Below, piece by piece: positions 37,152 to 47,594 of a DNA stretch of 64,000 nucleotides (positions within the stretch are counted from its first letter, which is position 1; each line of letters starts with the position of its first letter). Both the position numbers and the translations under genes were made by a program. The notes under the pieces are model-generated. The model made no database searches. It had not been told where the DNA came from and worked only from the letters and a program-made list of their open reading frames with translations. This stretch comes from Martelella mediterranea. Lineage in GTDB: Bacteria > Pseudomonadota > Alphaproteobacteria > Rhizobiales > Rhizobiaceae. Where the stretch lies: the NCBI GenBank assembly GCA_003001975.1, contig PVUG01000013.1:1-64000 (forward strand). Direction: 5' to 3'.

Positions 37152-37997
37152 TCAGTCGAAAGTGTGCGGTTCGTCGCGTGTGGCTGTCAGCCGTGTCGCC
37201 TCGCCATCGCCGAGAATGGCGCGGCTATAGGAAAACGTTCCTGCGTTCATCACCTCGTCGGCTGCGGCTTTCAGGCCGGCAAGAGCTGCCCGCGCGAAGG
37301 AGCCGCCGACGCTGATGCGTTTGACGCCCGCATGCGACAGATCTGCGACGGAAAACAATGGGCCCTGGAGGCCCATGACCACGTTGACCGGTCGCGAAAC
37401 GGAACTGCAGACAGTCCTGATCGCCTGAAGGTTGGGTAGTCCCGGCGCGTAAAGCACATCTGCGCCGGCTTCTTCGAAAGCCTGCAGCCTCCTGATTGTG
37501 TCGGCAAGATCGGGGCGGCCCCACAGAAAATTTTCACAACGCGCTGTCAGAAGAAAGGGAGCCTTGCCCGCAGCTTCCGCTGCCGCTCTGACGCGGTCGA
37601 CCGCAGCGTCAAAGGCATAGATCGGGTCCTCGGCATCGCCTGATGCGTCTTCGATCGAACCTCCGACAAGCCCTGTTTCAGCAGCCCGCCTTACCGTCTC
37701 CGCACAGTCCTCCGGCGAGGCGCCGAAGCCGTTTTCCAGATCGGCCGATATCGGCAGATCGGTGGCCGCGACAATGGCGCTGGCGTTGGCTAGAACCTCG
37801 CCCCGTGTCAGTGCGGCGGCGGAATTGCGTTTGCCGATGGAAAAGGCAAGGCCGGCGCTGGTGGTCGCCAGTGCCTTGAAGCCCAGATTGGCCAGCAGTC
37901 TTGCGCTTCCTGCGTCCCATGGGTTCGGTATCACGAATGCGCCGTCTGCTTCATGCAAGGCTTTGAATGCCGCATATTTCACCTGTTGGCTGACCAT
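37152..37997 (-). CDS. Isocitrate lyase/PEP mutase-family enzyme
   Basis: A 281-residue TIM-barrel enzyme. Landmarks: FVIPNPWDAGSARLLANLGFKALATTSAG, then LPISADLENGFG (the metal-binding Asp and Glu of the family), GGSIEDASGD, and LLTARCENFLWG. Members of this branch include oxaloacetate decarboxylase and 2,3-dimethylmalate or methylisocitrate lyase-like enzymes. No KKCGH motif of true isocitrate lyase is present. ATG 37997 is chosen over 38033 because AAGG lies upstream. The substrate is not known. Confidence 0.85.
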   Translation of the reverse strand: MVSQQVKYAAFKALHEADGAFVIPNPWDAGSARLLANLGFKALATTSAGLAFSIGKRNSAAALTRGEVLANASAIVAATDLPISADLENGFGASPEDCAETVRRAAETGLVGGSIEDASGDAEDPIYAFDAAVDRVRAAAEAAGKAPFLLTARCENFLWGRPDLADTIRRLQAFEEAGADVLYAPGLPNLQAIRTVCSSVSRPVNVVMGLQGPLFSVADLSHAGVKRISVGGSFARAALAGLKAAADEVMNAGTFSYSRAILGDGEATRLTATRDEPHTFD

Positions 37998-38133
37998 GCA
38001 CGTTACCTTTTTATAAGAACATAAAGGGAACAAATATTAAATATTCCGCGGACCGGGAAGTCCGTCGGGGTGTTCTCCACAGGAATGAACAAAGACGCGG
38101 CTGACGCGTTGCCTGAACAACACGGAGAACAGA

Positions 38134-39162
38134 ATGGATTTCGAAAACCTGTCGCTCGTCTGGCTGATGGCGATCTTTGCCGGTGCCGGTCTGGTCATCC
38201 TGGCATGTGGTGTCAGGATTACCGATGTTGCCGATCGCATCGCCGATCGCACGGGGCTTGGCGAGGCGCTGATCGGTGGCCTCCTGCTTGGCGCTGCAAC
38301 CTCGCTGTCCGGCACGGTGGTCTCGATTACCACTGCGTTCGAAGGGCGCGCCTCGCTCAGCTTTTCCAATGCCGTCGGCGGGATTGCCGCACAGACGGCA
38401 TTTCTGGCGCTGGCCGATATCATCTATCGCCGCGTCAATCTGGAACATGCGGCGGCCGATCTCTCCAATCTGTTTCAGGGCGCGCTTCTGGTGCTGCTGC
38501 TTTCAATTCCGTTGATCGCCTATGTCGCGCCGGATGTTTCGGTTCTGGCGGTCAGCCCGTTTTCCATCATTCTGTTTGCAATCTATACTGCCGGCGTCGT
38601 GGCATCCAAACGGGTGCGCGATGACCCGATGTGGCGGCCGGTCGGCACCCGTGAAACCCGGACCGACACGCCGGATGAAGATCAGCAGACGGCCCGTGGC
38701 AATGTCACGATCTTTGCGGTGTTTGCCACGCTGATGCTGCTGATGGGGCTTGCGGGCTACGCCATTTCGGGCGTGGCCGGCGTGATGACCGACCGCTACG
38801 GGCTTTCCGCCTCGCTGGTTGGTGCGCTGATGACGGCGGTGGTGACCTCGTTGCCGGAGCTTGTGACCACGCTGGCCGCCGTGCGGCGCGGGGCGCTGCA
38901 GCTTGCTGTCGGCGGCATTATCGGCGGCAACACATTCGATACCCTGTTCCTGACGCTCTCCGATATCGCCTATCGTGACGGCTCGCTCTATCATGCGATC
39001 ACCAGGGATGACCTGATCTGGCTTTCGGTTGGCCTGTCGGCCACCGCCATCCTGCTTCTGGGTCTGATCGTGCGCCAGAAGGCCGGTCCGGGACGGATCG
39101 GTTTTGAAAGTGCGGGCATTTTGCTGCTCTATGCCGGCGCTGTTGCCATAACGGCTTCTTGA
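38134..39162 (+). CDS. Calcium/cation antiporter (CaCA family, NCX-like)
   Basis: A 342-residue membrane protein with about ten helices in two homologous halves. Each half has an alpha-repeat: GGLLLGAATSLSGTVVSITTA in the first and GALMTAVVTSLPELVTTLAAVR in the second, where the acidic residue in TSLPEL binds the ion; in the first half the usual Glu is replaced by Gly (TSLSGTV), which is unusual. A hydrophilic loop (RETRTDTPDEDQQ) separates the halves. It probably exchanges Ca2+ or another cation for Na+ or H+. GGAG precedes the ATG. Confidence 0.85.
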   Translation: MDFENLSLVWLMAIFAGAGLVILACGVRITDVADRIADRTGLGEALIGGLLLGAATSLSGTVVSITTAFEGRASLSFSNAVGGIAAQTAFLALADIIYRRVNLEHAAADLSNLFQGALLVLLLSIPLIAYVAPDVSVLAVSPFSIILFAIYTAGVVASKRVRDDPMWRPVGTRETRTDTPDEDQQTARGNVTIFAVFATLMLLMGLAGYAISGVAGVMTDRYGLSASLVGALMTAVVTSLPELVTTLAAVRRGALQLAVGGIIGGNTFDTLFLTLSDIAYRDGSLYHAITRDDLIWLSVGLSATAILLLGLIVRQKAGPGRIGFESAGILLLYAGAVAITAS

Positions 39163-39246
39163 AAACGAACGGGCTTGTCTGCCGCGTCAAACCGGCTATC
39201 GTCAAAAAAAACGAACCGAATGGTTCGATTTAAAGCGGGGTTATCC

Positions 39247-39927
39247 ATGTTGCTGGTTCATTATCTTGAAGATTCGCGTGCCCATCGCATTGTCTGGCTG
39301 CTGGAGGAGCTGGGCGTTGAATATGAAGTCAAATCCTACAAGCGGGCCGCCGACATGAGTGCGCCGGAAAGCCTCAAGGAACTGCATCCGCTTGGCAAAT
39401 CACCGGTGATCGAGGATGACGGCGTCATCATTGCCGAAAGCGCGGCCATCGTTGAATATCTGATCGACAAATATGGTGCCGGCAGCGGTTTGCGGCCTGC
39501 GCCGGGAACCGATGCGGCGCTGCGCTATCGCTACTGGCTGCATTATTCGGAAGGTTCGGCCATGCCGATCCTGGTGATGAAACTCGTCTTCCAAAAGATC
39601 CCGGAGCAGGGGCCGAAACTGCTGCGCCCGCTGTTGAACGCAATCTCCAAAGGCGTGATGGGCAGGCTCACCGACCCGCAGCTGAAGACCCATGGCGCCT
39701 TCTGGGAAGAAGAACTGCAGCGCGATGGCTGGTTTGCAGGTCCGGAATTTACCGCCGCCGACATCATGATGAGCTTTCCCGTGGAAGTGGGCATGGAGCG
39801 TATCCCCTTCGACCAGCGCCCGCAGGCATTGCTCGACTATCTGATCGCCATCCACGCTCGCCCGGCCTATCGTCAGGCATTGCAGCGCGGCGGCGCCTAT
39901 CGCTACGGCGGCAATCCCATTTCCTGA
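39247..39927 (+). CDS. Glutathione S-transferase
   Basis: A 226-residue protein with a thioredoxin-like N-terminal domain (MLLVHYLEDSRAHRIVWLLEELGVEYEVKSYKR, LHPLGKSPVIEDDGVIIAESAAIVEYLID) and an all-helical C-terminal domain (TAADIMMSFPVEVG). The Ser in EDSRAHR sits where the catalytic residue of bacterial GSTs is expected. It conjugates glutathione to electrophiles or acts as a peroxidase; the class is not certain. Start ATG 39247 is preferred over an upstream 39175 start that would add 24 residues. Confidence 0.88.
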   Translation: MLLVHYLEDSRAHRIVWLLEELGVEYEVKSYKRAADMSAPESLKELHPLGKSPVIEDDGVIIAESAAIVEYLIDKYGAGSGLRPAPGTDAALRYRYWLHYSEGSAMPILVMKLVFQKIPEQGPKLLRPLLNAISKGVMGRLTDPQLKTHGAFWEEELQRDGWFAGPEFTAADIMMSFPVEVGMERIPFDQRPQALLDYLIAIHARPAYRQALQRGGAYRYGGNPIS

Positions 39928-39949
39928 CCCTGAAGCCCGCAAGGACGAC

Positions 39950-40408
39950 CTATTTGTACATCCCGTCGCGCAGATTGATGCCATGCTCGATGTAGACGCG
40001 GAGCGCGCAGAGCATTTGTTCCCAGCCCGCGCAATTGATGTAGGACGCTTTCAGCCCGCCTTCGGTTTCGCGCCAGCCTTCCTCGGTGATCGTCACCAGC
40101 GTGCGGGCATTGTCGTCAATCGGCGAAAAGGTCATCGTCACCGTGGTGTCATAGCCTGCGTCCTTGCCGTTTTCACTCGCTTCCCAGTTCAGCACGATCT
40201 TCCGGTTTTCCTCGACCTCGCGCACGCGGACCGGACAGGCGCCGGGAAAGTCATGGAAGTTCCAGATCACGGTCGCGCCCGGCGCAATCCGCTCCGACGC
40301 GCCGCCGGTGGTGAAATAGCCCGACAGTTTTTTCGGATCGACGACGGCATCGAAGACCTCCTCGACCGGCTTTGAGACATGGGTCGATACCCTGAATTTG
40401 AGTTCCAT
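39950..40408 (-). CDS. SRPBCC (AHSA1-like) protein paired with ArsR regulator
   Basis: A 152-residue protein of the same fold as that at 29196. Landmarks: RVSTHVSKPVEEVFDAVVDPKKLSGYF and the final helix GWEQMLCALRVYIEHGINL. AAGGAGG lies 8 bases before ATG 40408, which decides the start over 40435. It is divergent from an ArsR-type regulator with 47 bases between the starts, a very common ArsR-SRPBCC arrangement. The ligand is unknown. Confidence 0.87.
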   Translation of the reverse strand: MELKFRVSTHVSKPVEEVFDAVVDPKKLSGYFTTGGASERIAPGATVIWNFHDFPGACPVRVREVEENRKIVLNWEASENGKDAGYDTTVTMTFSPIDDNARTLVTITEEGWRETEGGLKASYINCAGWEQMLCALRVYIEHGINLRDGMYK

Positions 40409-40436
40409 GGCATTTCCTCCTTGCTGTGCGATCAAT

Positions 40437-40458
40437 CATGTTATAAAAAGACAACATG
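40437..40458. promoter_or_regulatory. Inverted repeat between ArsR and SRPBCC genes
   Basis: CATGTT and AACATG, 10 bases apart, overlap the ArsR start codon. This is a candidate operator for regulation of both divergent genes. Confidence 0.4.
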
Positions 40459-40833
40459 TCAAGCAGAAGCAAAGATGATCTTGTTTTTAAAGCACTTTCC
40501 GCTCCGTTGCGGCGTGAGATTCTGGACCTTTTGAAAGATGATCCGAAAACGACGGGAGCCGTGTGTGCGGCCTTTCCCGCTTTTGATCGTTGCACGGTCA
40601 TGCAGCATCTGGGCGTGCTGGCGGATGCTGATCTGGTGATTGTCCAACGCGAGGGCAGGGAACGCTGGAACCATCTTAATCCCCTGCCGATCAAGGCGAT
40701 CCATGATCGCTGGATCGGTGATTACGCCGCCCTGGCGGTCGAGAAGCTGGCGCGGTTGAAACATGATCTGGAGATGACAGGCGATGAGCCGGCCCCGTAT
40801 GCCGGCCAGGACAAGGGTGGTCACGGACGTTAA
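40456..40833 (+). CDS. ArsR-family transcriptional regulator
   Basis: A 125-residue winged-helix repressor: FKALSAPLRREILDLLKDDPKTTGAVCAAFPAFDRCTVMQHLGVLADADLVIVQREGRERWNHLNPLPI. The recognition helix and wing are the standard ArsR/SmtB order. There is no Cys-x-Cys or metal motif, so this belongs to the group that controls neighbouring SRPBCC genes rather than arsenic or zinc responders. It is divergent from such a gene. Confidence 0.88.
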   Translation: MSSRSKDDLVFKALSAPLRREILDLLKDDPKTTGAVCAAFPAFDRCTVMQHLGVLADADLVIVQREGRERWNHLNPLPIKAIHDRWIGDYAALAVEKLARLKHDLEMTGDEPAPYAGQDKGGHGR

Positions 40834-40905
40834 AAGCGGCTAATGAGGCTTGCCGCTCGGGCCCCGCTATTGTCTGGCCCCGGCGTGTCAGCCTCTGGTG
40901 AAATC

Positions 40906-42288
40906 ATGTCTGTCACAATGCCTCCTGCAGCCGCAGCCGGTCATTCGTGGTTGTCCCATTTCCGGGAAACCTTTGCTCTTGGAATTCCGCTCATCGGTGC
41001 CCAGCTTGCCCAGCAGGGGATCAATGCCACCGATATCTTCATTCTCGGTCAGCTGAGCGCGGTCGATCTGGCCGCCACGGTTCTGGCAACGCAGTATTTC
41101 TTTACGATCTTCATCTTCGGCGCCGGCCTTTCAATCGCCGTCATCCCGATGGTAGCCCAGGCCTATAGCCGCGGCGACGAAGTGGCGGTCAGGCGCTCCA
41201 TGCGCATGGGCATGTGGGCGTCGATCCTGTTTGCGGTGATCATGATGCCGCTGTTCCTGTGGTCGCGGCCGATCCTGCTGGCCATGGGGCAGGAGGCGGA
41301 TGTCGCGCAGAAGGCCGCGCAGTATCTGCATATCGTCGGTTTTGCGCTGTTTCCGGCGCTGCTGTTTTATGTGCTGCGCTCGTTGGTCAGCGCCACCGGG
41401 CGCGCCAGCATCGTGCTGTGGGTCACCGTGGCCATGCTGGTGCTCAATGCCGTGCTGGCCTATGCGCTGGTACTCGGCCATTTCGGGCTGCCGCAATTCG
41501 GCATTCGCGGTGCGGCGGCCGCTGCCTTTCTGGTTCAGCTTTTCGGATTTCTGTTTCTCGCCGTCTATATCGAGCGCGATCCGGAGCTGAGGCGCTACGA
41601 ATTGTTCGTGCGCTTCTGGAAACCGGACTGGCCGGCCTTTGGCGAGGTGGTGATGCTTGGCCTGCCGATCGGCATCGGCGTGCTGGCTGAAGTCTCGATG
41701 TTCACCGCTTCCTCTGTGCTGATGGGCCAGTTCGGCGCTGTGCCGCTGGCCGCCCACGGCATCGCCATTCAGCTGTCCTCGATCACCTTCATGGTGCCGC
41801 TCGGCCTGTCGCAGGCCGGCACGGTGCGCGTCGGCCTGTTCCACGGTGCCGGCGACCGGGCCAATGTCATCCGTGCCTCGGTGACGGTTTTGGTGGTGGC
41901 GATCGGCTTTGCCGCGGCCAGCGGGCTGGCCTTTGCGCTGGCGCCGCAGGCCCTGTCATCGCTGTTCATCGATGTCACGCTGCCGGAGGCCGGAGCAGTG
42001 ATTGCCTATGCCGCGCCGCTGATCATCATTGCCGCCCTGTTCCAACTGCTCGACAGCGCCCAGGCGATCATGAACGGGTTGCTGCGCGGGCTGAAGGATA
42101 CGCGCATTCCCATGGTGCTGGTGCTGTTGGCCTATTGGGGGCTCGGCCTGCCTCTGGCCTGGCTGCTTGGCTTCGTCTTCTCTCTGGAAGGCATCGGCAT
42201 CTGGATCGGCTTCCTCTGCGGTCTGGGGGCCGCTGCGATCATGCTCAGCATCCGCTACTGGAAAATGCTGCAAAAGGAGAAGGGCTGA
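40906..42288 (+). CDS. MATE-family multidrug efflux transporter
   Basis: A 460-residue membrane protein with about 12 helices. Landmarks are GIPLIGAQLAQQGINATDIFILGQLS, and in the second half LGLPIGIGVLAEVSMFTASSVLMGQFGAVPLAAHGIAIQLSS and RGLKDTRIPMVLVLLAYWGLGLPLAWLLGF, all characteristic of NorM-type MATE exporters driven by Na+ or H+. ATG 40906 is favoured (GGTGAAATC upstream); the frame is open to 40843. It is probably followed on the same strand by a VC0807-like gene 100 bases away. Confidence 0.92.
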   Translation: MSVTMPPAAAAGHSWLSHFRETFALGIPLIGAQLAQQGINATDIFILGQLSAVDLAATVLATQYFFTIFIFGAGLSIAVIPMVAQAYSRGDEVAVRRSMRMGMWASILFAVIMMPLFLWSRPILLAMGQEADVAQKAAQYLHIVGFALFPALLFYVLRSLVSATGRASIVLWVTVAMLVLNAVLAYALVLGHFGLPQFGIRGAAAAAFLVQLFGFLFLAVYIERDPELRRYELFVRFWKPDWPAFGEVVMLGLPIGIGVLAEVSMFTASSVLMGQFGAVPLAAHGIAIQLSSITFMVPLGLSQAGTVRVGLFHGAGDRANVIRASVTVLVVAIGFAAASGLAFALAPQALSSLFIDVTLPEAGAVIAYAAPLIIIAALFQLLDSAQAIMNGLLRGLKDTRIPMVLVLLAYWGLGLPLAWLLGFVFSLEGIGIWIGFLCGLGAAAIMLSIRYWKMLQKEKG

Positions 42289-42388
42289 AACCGGAAGCGT
42301 AAAGTTGGCCTTTCGTTTCGGCCTGCAAGAGAGCATTCTGCCGGGGATGGGCCCATCGGGGCTGCATCTTCAGGCAAGGGGAGGGGGT

Positions 42389-43048
42389 ATGCGCAACGAT
42401 ATCATCTTCGGGGCAGTTCTGCCCTGGTTGACCTATCTTCTGGCCAGGCACTACGACTATTCCACGGTGCACGCGCTGGCGCTCGGCTTGGTGTTTCCGA
42501 TCGGGGTGATCGTGGTCGCCTATGTCAGGAGCAACCGGCTGGCGGCGATCGGCGTCATCACGCTGGCGGCAACGCTTGCCGCGCTGGCGGGCAGTCTGTA
42601 TTTCGACAGCCCCTATCTGGCGCTGTTGAAGACATCGCTGATCACCGGGTTCATCGGTCTGGTGTTTGCCGCCTCGCTGCTGATGCCGCGCCCGCTGGTC
42701 TTTCACTTCGCGAGCGAAGGCGATGCGGAGGAGCGCAAACGCCTGAATCTGCTTTATGCGGCTTCTGCGGACTATCGCGCCCTGATGCGCCGGATGACGC
42801 TGGCCTGGGCGGTGGTTCTGATTGCCGAGGCCGCGGTGAGGGCCGCGATCATTCCGCTGATGCCGGTCAGCGTGTTTCTTGTGGTTTCGGAAGTGATGTG
42901 GATTGCGGTCTTCGCGCTGATGATGACCTGGAGCTGGCGTTACGGCGCGGCCAAGGGCAATGCGATTGCAGAGGCTGAAGCTGCGCGCGAGCGGCACAGC
43001 TATTCTCGCCATCCACGCAAAAAGGGGCCGCATCGCGCAGCCCCTTGA
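42389..43048 (+). CDS. VC0807-like integral membrane protein
   Basis: A 219-residue membrane protein with about six helices. The central part (SPYLALLKTSLITGFIGLVFAASLLMPRPLVFHFASEG, RLMRRMTLAWAVVLIAEAAVRAAIIPLMPV) resembles the VC0807 family, whose function is unknown. Start ATG 42389 has AGGGGG upstream. The C terminus has a basic tail (RHSYSRHPRKKGPHR). It follows the MATE gene and may be co-transcribed. The family call rests on memory of its typical PRPL-x-F and R-x-x-T-x-x-W motifs, so moderate certainty. Confidence 0.7.
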   Translation: MRNDIIFGAVLPWLTYLLARHYDYSTVHALALGLVFPIGVIVVAYVRSNRLAAIGVITLAATLAALAGSLYFDSPYLALLKTSLITGFIGLVFAASLLMPRPLVFHFASEGDAEERKRLNLLYAASADYRALMRRMTLAWAVVLIAEAAVRAAIIPLMPVSVFLVVSEVMWIAVFALMMTWSWRYGAAKGNAIAEAEAARERHSYSRHPRKKGPHRAAP

Positions 43049-43071
43049 TGGCATTTTCTAAAAAAGTGCGT

Positions 43072-44280
<1,209 letters not shown>

Positions 44281-44615
44281 CATAATCCTTATCGTGTTCC
44301 TCGACGGTGTGAAGCCGATTGAACAAGGCCTGCATTGCACTATATATTGCCCGCACGAACGGGTTCACTCTTTCGGACCGGTCTTTAACCGGATGACAGA
44401 GACAAGGGCAGACCTTATTTTGATGCGGTCGCGGGAAAATAGTCAAACGCTGCTTGCGGGTCAATTGCTCTCGGTGCAGACTTGTGGCATCTGGTCAAAT
44501 TATATGACGAACCCGTTTTTTAATTTGATTGCAGTCCACGATTTCGGTAAACGCCGCCGCTTGTCGGCATGTGTCGGCAGTGGTTTTTAAAACTGGCGTT
44601 GCCAGGAGTAGCTTC
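44281..44615. other. Divergent intergenic region carA / GatB-YqeY
   Basis: No gene seen in 335 bases. The middle is AT-richer and should hold both promoters. I could not recognise a known attenuator or riboswitch. Confidence 0.5.
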
Positions 44616-45068
44616 ATGTTGCGCGATCAACTCGCCCTTGCACTCAAAGAAAGCTCGAAAGCGGATGAGCCTGTCCGTTTTTGCACGCTGCGGCTGGTTC
44701 ATGCCGCCATCAAGGATCGTGATCTTGCCCACCGTGCGAGCGGGAAAGACCCCGTCAGTGACGATGATATCGGCCAGATCCTGCTGAAAATGCTCAAGCA
44801 GCGCAAGGAATCCTCCCGTCTCTACGAGGAGAAGGGCCGTCACGACCTTGCCGCCCAGGAGCGTCAGGAAATGGCGGTGATCCGGGAATTTCTGCCTGCC
44901 CAGCTGCCCGAGGAAAAGATTCGCGAGGTCTGCGCCTCCGTCGTCGAGGAGACTGGTGCGCAGGGTCTGCGCGATATGGGCAAGTGCATCGAGACGCTGA
45001 AGGACCGCTATTCCGGCCAGATGGATTTTTCCAAGGCCTCCGGCGTCGTCAAGGAAATGCTGAAATAA
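44616..45068 (+). CDS. GatB/YqeY domain protein
   Basis: A 150-residue helical protein of the YqeY family, related to the tail domain of the amidotransferase subunit GatB. Visible: LRDQLALALKESSKADEPVRFCTLRLVHAAIKDRD, DDDIGQILLKMLKQRKESS and AAQERQEMAVIREFLPAQL, then GLRDMGKCIETLKDRYSGQMDFSKASGVVKEML. It may bind tRNA; function is not well known. AGGAG is 8 bases before ATG 44616. In many alphaproteobacteria it precedes dnaG and rpoD, as here. Confidence 0.92.
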   Translation: MLRDQLALALKESSKADEPVRFCTLRLVHAAIKDRDLAHRASGKDPVSDDDIGQILLKMLKQRKESSRLYEEKGRHDLAAQERQEMAVIREFLPAQLPEEKIREVCASVVEETGAQGLRDMGKCIETLKDRYSGQMDFSKASGVVKEMLK

Positions 45069-45204
45069 CAACCCTGCGCCAAGGCTGTGGATAACTCCGT
45101 GGATATGGGGGATAATCTGTGCCGGCGGCGCTGGATGATTACGGGAGGCCGTAAGGTGAGCTTCCCGCCGGCCGGCTGCTTCGCCCGGCACAAACGAGGG
45201 CTTT

Positions 45205-47166
45205 ATGCGCTTTCCGTCGTCATTTCTGGATGAAATTCGTGACCGTGTGCCGATTTCGGCTGTTATCGGACAGCGGGTGACGTGGGACCGCAAGAAGACC
45301 AATGTGACGCGCGCCGACTACTGGGCCTGCTGCCCGTTCCACGGCGAAAAATCCCCGAGCTTTCACTGCGAGGACCGCAAGGGCCGCTATCATTGCTTCG
45401 GCTGCGGGGTTTCCGGCGATCATTTCCGCTTTCTCACGGATCTCGACGGCATGAGCTTCCCCGAGGCGGTGCAGCGGATTGCCGACATGGCCGGTGTTCC
45501 GATGCCGGCAATGGATCCGCAGGCCGAAAAGCGCGAGGAAAAGCGCCGCACGCTGATCGATGTGATGGAACTGGCGGCAAGCTTCTTTCAGGACCGGTTG
45601 CAGACAAGCGAGGGGGCGAAGGCCAGGGCGTATTTGCGTGAAAGAGGTCTTTCCGCCCGCACCATTGATACGTTCAGGCTTGGCTATGCGCCGGAGAGCC
45701 GCAACGCGCTGAAGGAATTTCTGGCCTCCAAGGGCGTGGAAAAGCAGGAGATCGAGGCCTGCGGCCTTGTTGTCCATGGCCCCGATATCGCGGTCTCCTA
45801 TGATCGCTTCCGCGATCGGATCATGTTTCCGATCCTGTCATCGCGCGAAAAGGTGATTGCGTTCGGCGGCCGCGCCATGCGCCCCGATGCGCTGGCCAAA
45901 TACCTGAATTCCAACGAGACCGAGCTGTTTCACAAGGGCAATGTGCTGTTCAATTTCGCCCGTGCCCGCCGTGCGCTGTCGGGGGCGGATGGCGCCGGCA
46001 CGGTGATTGCCGTTGAAGGCTATATGGATGTCATCGCGCTCAGTCAGGCCGGTGTCGAAAACGCAGTGGCCCCGCTCGGCACGGCGCTGACGGAAAACCA
46101 GCTTCAGCTTCTCTGGCGCATGACCAGCGAACCGGTGCTGTGTTTTGACGGCGACAGCGCGGGCCAGCGCGCCGCCGAACGCGCGGCCGGTGTTGCGCTG
46201 CCGCTTTTGAAGCCGGGGCACTCCCTGAAATTTGCCTATCTGCCGGAGGGCAAGGACCCCGACGACCTGGTGCGCGAGGGCGGGCGGCAGGCCTTTGACC
46301 AGATCCTGCGTCAGGCAAGGCCGCTTGCCGATACGGTGTTCGAACGCGAAGTCGGCAATGACGACAATGCAACGCCCGAACGGCGGGCGGCGATCGAGGC
46401 CAGGATCAACACGCTGGTGCAGACCATCGGAGACGAGAATGTGCGCCGGCATTACCAGCAGGATTTCCGCAATCGCCTGTTTCAGCGTTTTCGCGGTGGC
46501 GGTTCGCGCGGCGGTGGCAATTTCAGGCCGAAACAGGGGCAGGGCAGGGGCTATGGCGCACAGCAGGGCGGTGGCTTTTCCGCCTCCGAACGGCTTTCGC
46601 GCTCGCCGCTTGCAAGCTTCCGTCCGGTGGGCGCTTCGCTGTCGTTTCGCGAGTGTCAGCTGGTGTTCTGCCTTCTGACCCATCCCGAACTAGCCCGGGA
46701 AGATTTTGACAGCATTGCCTCGCTTTCCTTCGACGCTGCGGAAATGCGGGCGCTGTGGCCTGTTTTTCTGGCCGAGGCATCGCGCCCTGACGCCGGACGG
46801 GAGCGCATTCGCCAAAAGCTCGAGGATGCGGGCTTCGGGCCGCTGGTCCAGCAGTTGCAGAGCCATGTCAGCCGCAATGTCAGCTGGATTGCCGGGCCGG
46901 ATACCGCCCTTGAGGATGTGCGCGAAGTCTATCGCCAGGCGCTTTCTCTCCACAACCGCGCCCGCTCGCTTGCCCGCCAGAAGGGCGATCTTGAGCGCGA
47001 GATTGGCGAGGCGACGGAGGAGGGCAATCTGGCGCTTCTCGAGGAACTGATGCCGGCGCTGGTTTCGGTGCAGAATGAAATCAACCGAATTGATAATCAG
47101 GAGGCCGAAATTGACGGTTTCGGGCTGATGTCGGGGCGTGCCGGGCGGTCCGGCGCTGCGGGATAA
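45205..47166 (+). CDS. dnaG: DNA primase
   Basis: A 653-residue enzyme that makes RNA primers for replication. The N-terminal zinc-binding domain has CPFHGEKSPSFHCEDRKGRYHCFGC (CHC2 type), the RNA polymerase core begins at about residue 125 with the TOPRIM acids in GTVIAVEGYMDVIALSQAG and LCFDGDSAGQRAAERA. The C terminus carries a Gly/Arg-rich linker (FRGGGSRGGGNFRPK) then the DnaB-helicase-binding region. It starts at ATG 45205 (MRFPSSFL). It is followed 428 bases later by rpoD. Confidence 0.97.
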   Translation: MRFPSSFLDEIRDRVPISAVIGQRVTWDRKKTNVTRADYWACCPFHGEKSPSFHCEDRKGRYHCFGCGVSGDHFRFLTDLDGMSFPEAVQRIADMAGVPMPAMDPQAEKREEKRRTLIDVMELAASFFQDRLQTSEGAKARAYLRERGLSARTIDTFRLGYAPESRNALKEFLASKGVEKQEIEACGLVVHGPDIAVSYDRFRDRIMFPILSSREKVIAFGGRAMRPDALAKYLNSNETELFHKGNVLFNFARARRALSGADGAGTVIAVEGYMDVIALSQAGVENAVAPLGTALTENQLQLLWRMTSEPVLCFDGDSAGQRAAERAAGVALPLLKPGHSLKFAYLPEGKDPDDLVREGGRQAFDQILRQARPLADTVFEREVGNDDNATPERRAAIEARINTLVQTIGDENVRRHYQQDFRNRLFQRFRGGGSRGGGNFRPKQGQGRGYGAQQGGGFSASERLSRSPLASFRPVGASLSFRECQLVFCLLTHPELAREDFDSIASLSFDAAEMRALWPVFLAEASRPDAGRERIRQKLEDAGFGPLVQQLQSHVSRNVSWIAGPDTALEDVREVYRQALSLHNRARSLARQKGDLEREIGEATEEGNLALLEELMPALVSVQNEINRIDNQEAEIDGFGLMSGRAGRSGAAG

Positions 47167-47594
47167 GGATATCCGGACGGTAAACCTTGCAGGATTCGGA
47201 TTGATGTGGGTGGCCGGTACTTGTATTTCTTTAACTTCGTTCTAAATGTACTCTCGCGGGTCGTCAGAAAGGCTGCATCGGTCCGGACATCGATAGAAGC
47301 GTCACACGGGTGGCTTTTGAAGCGATTTTAGGATATGAAATCGCGCGATCCTCGAATTGGCGCTTGACGGATGGCGAAAATCTGGGAATCACCAGTTTGA
47401 ATGGCACAACGCAGCGCAATTTCATGATCTGGACAGTGTTCACCCGGGGTGACAGGCTCCGCGGCGGTGAATTCTGTCCTGTTCATGGTTGAAGTTTTTA
47501 AAGCCGGCTGGAGCGGTCCCCATAAAGGGTCCTTAATCATTTGCCGGTATTGCCGCTGTGGAATTACGGCATAAGCGTCAGGGAAACAAAATCT
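47167..47594. other. Intergenic region dnaG / rpoD
   Basis: No convincing gene in 428 bases. The region is moderately AT-rich and probably holds the rpoD promoter. A 60-codon frame at 47310-47492 has no ribosome site and no motif. Confidence 0.5.
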
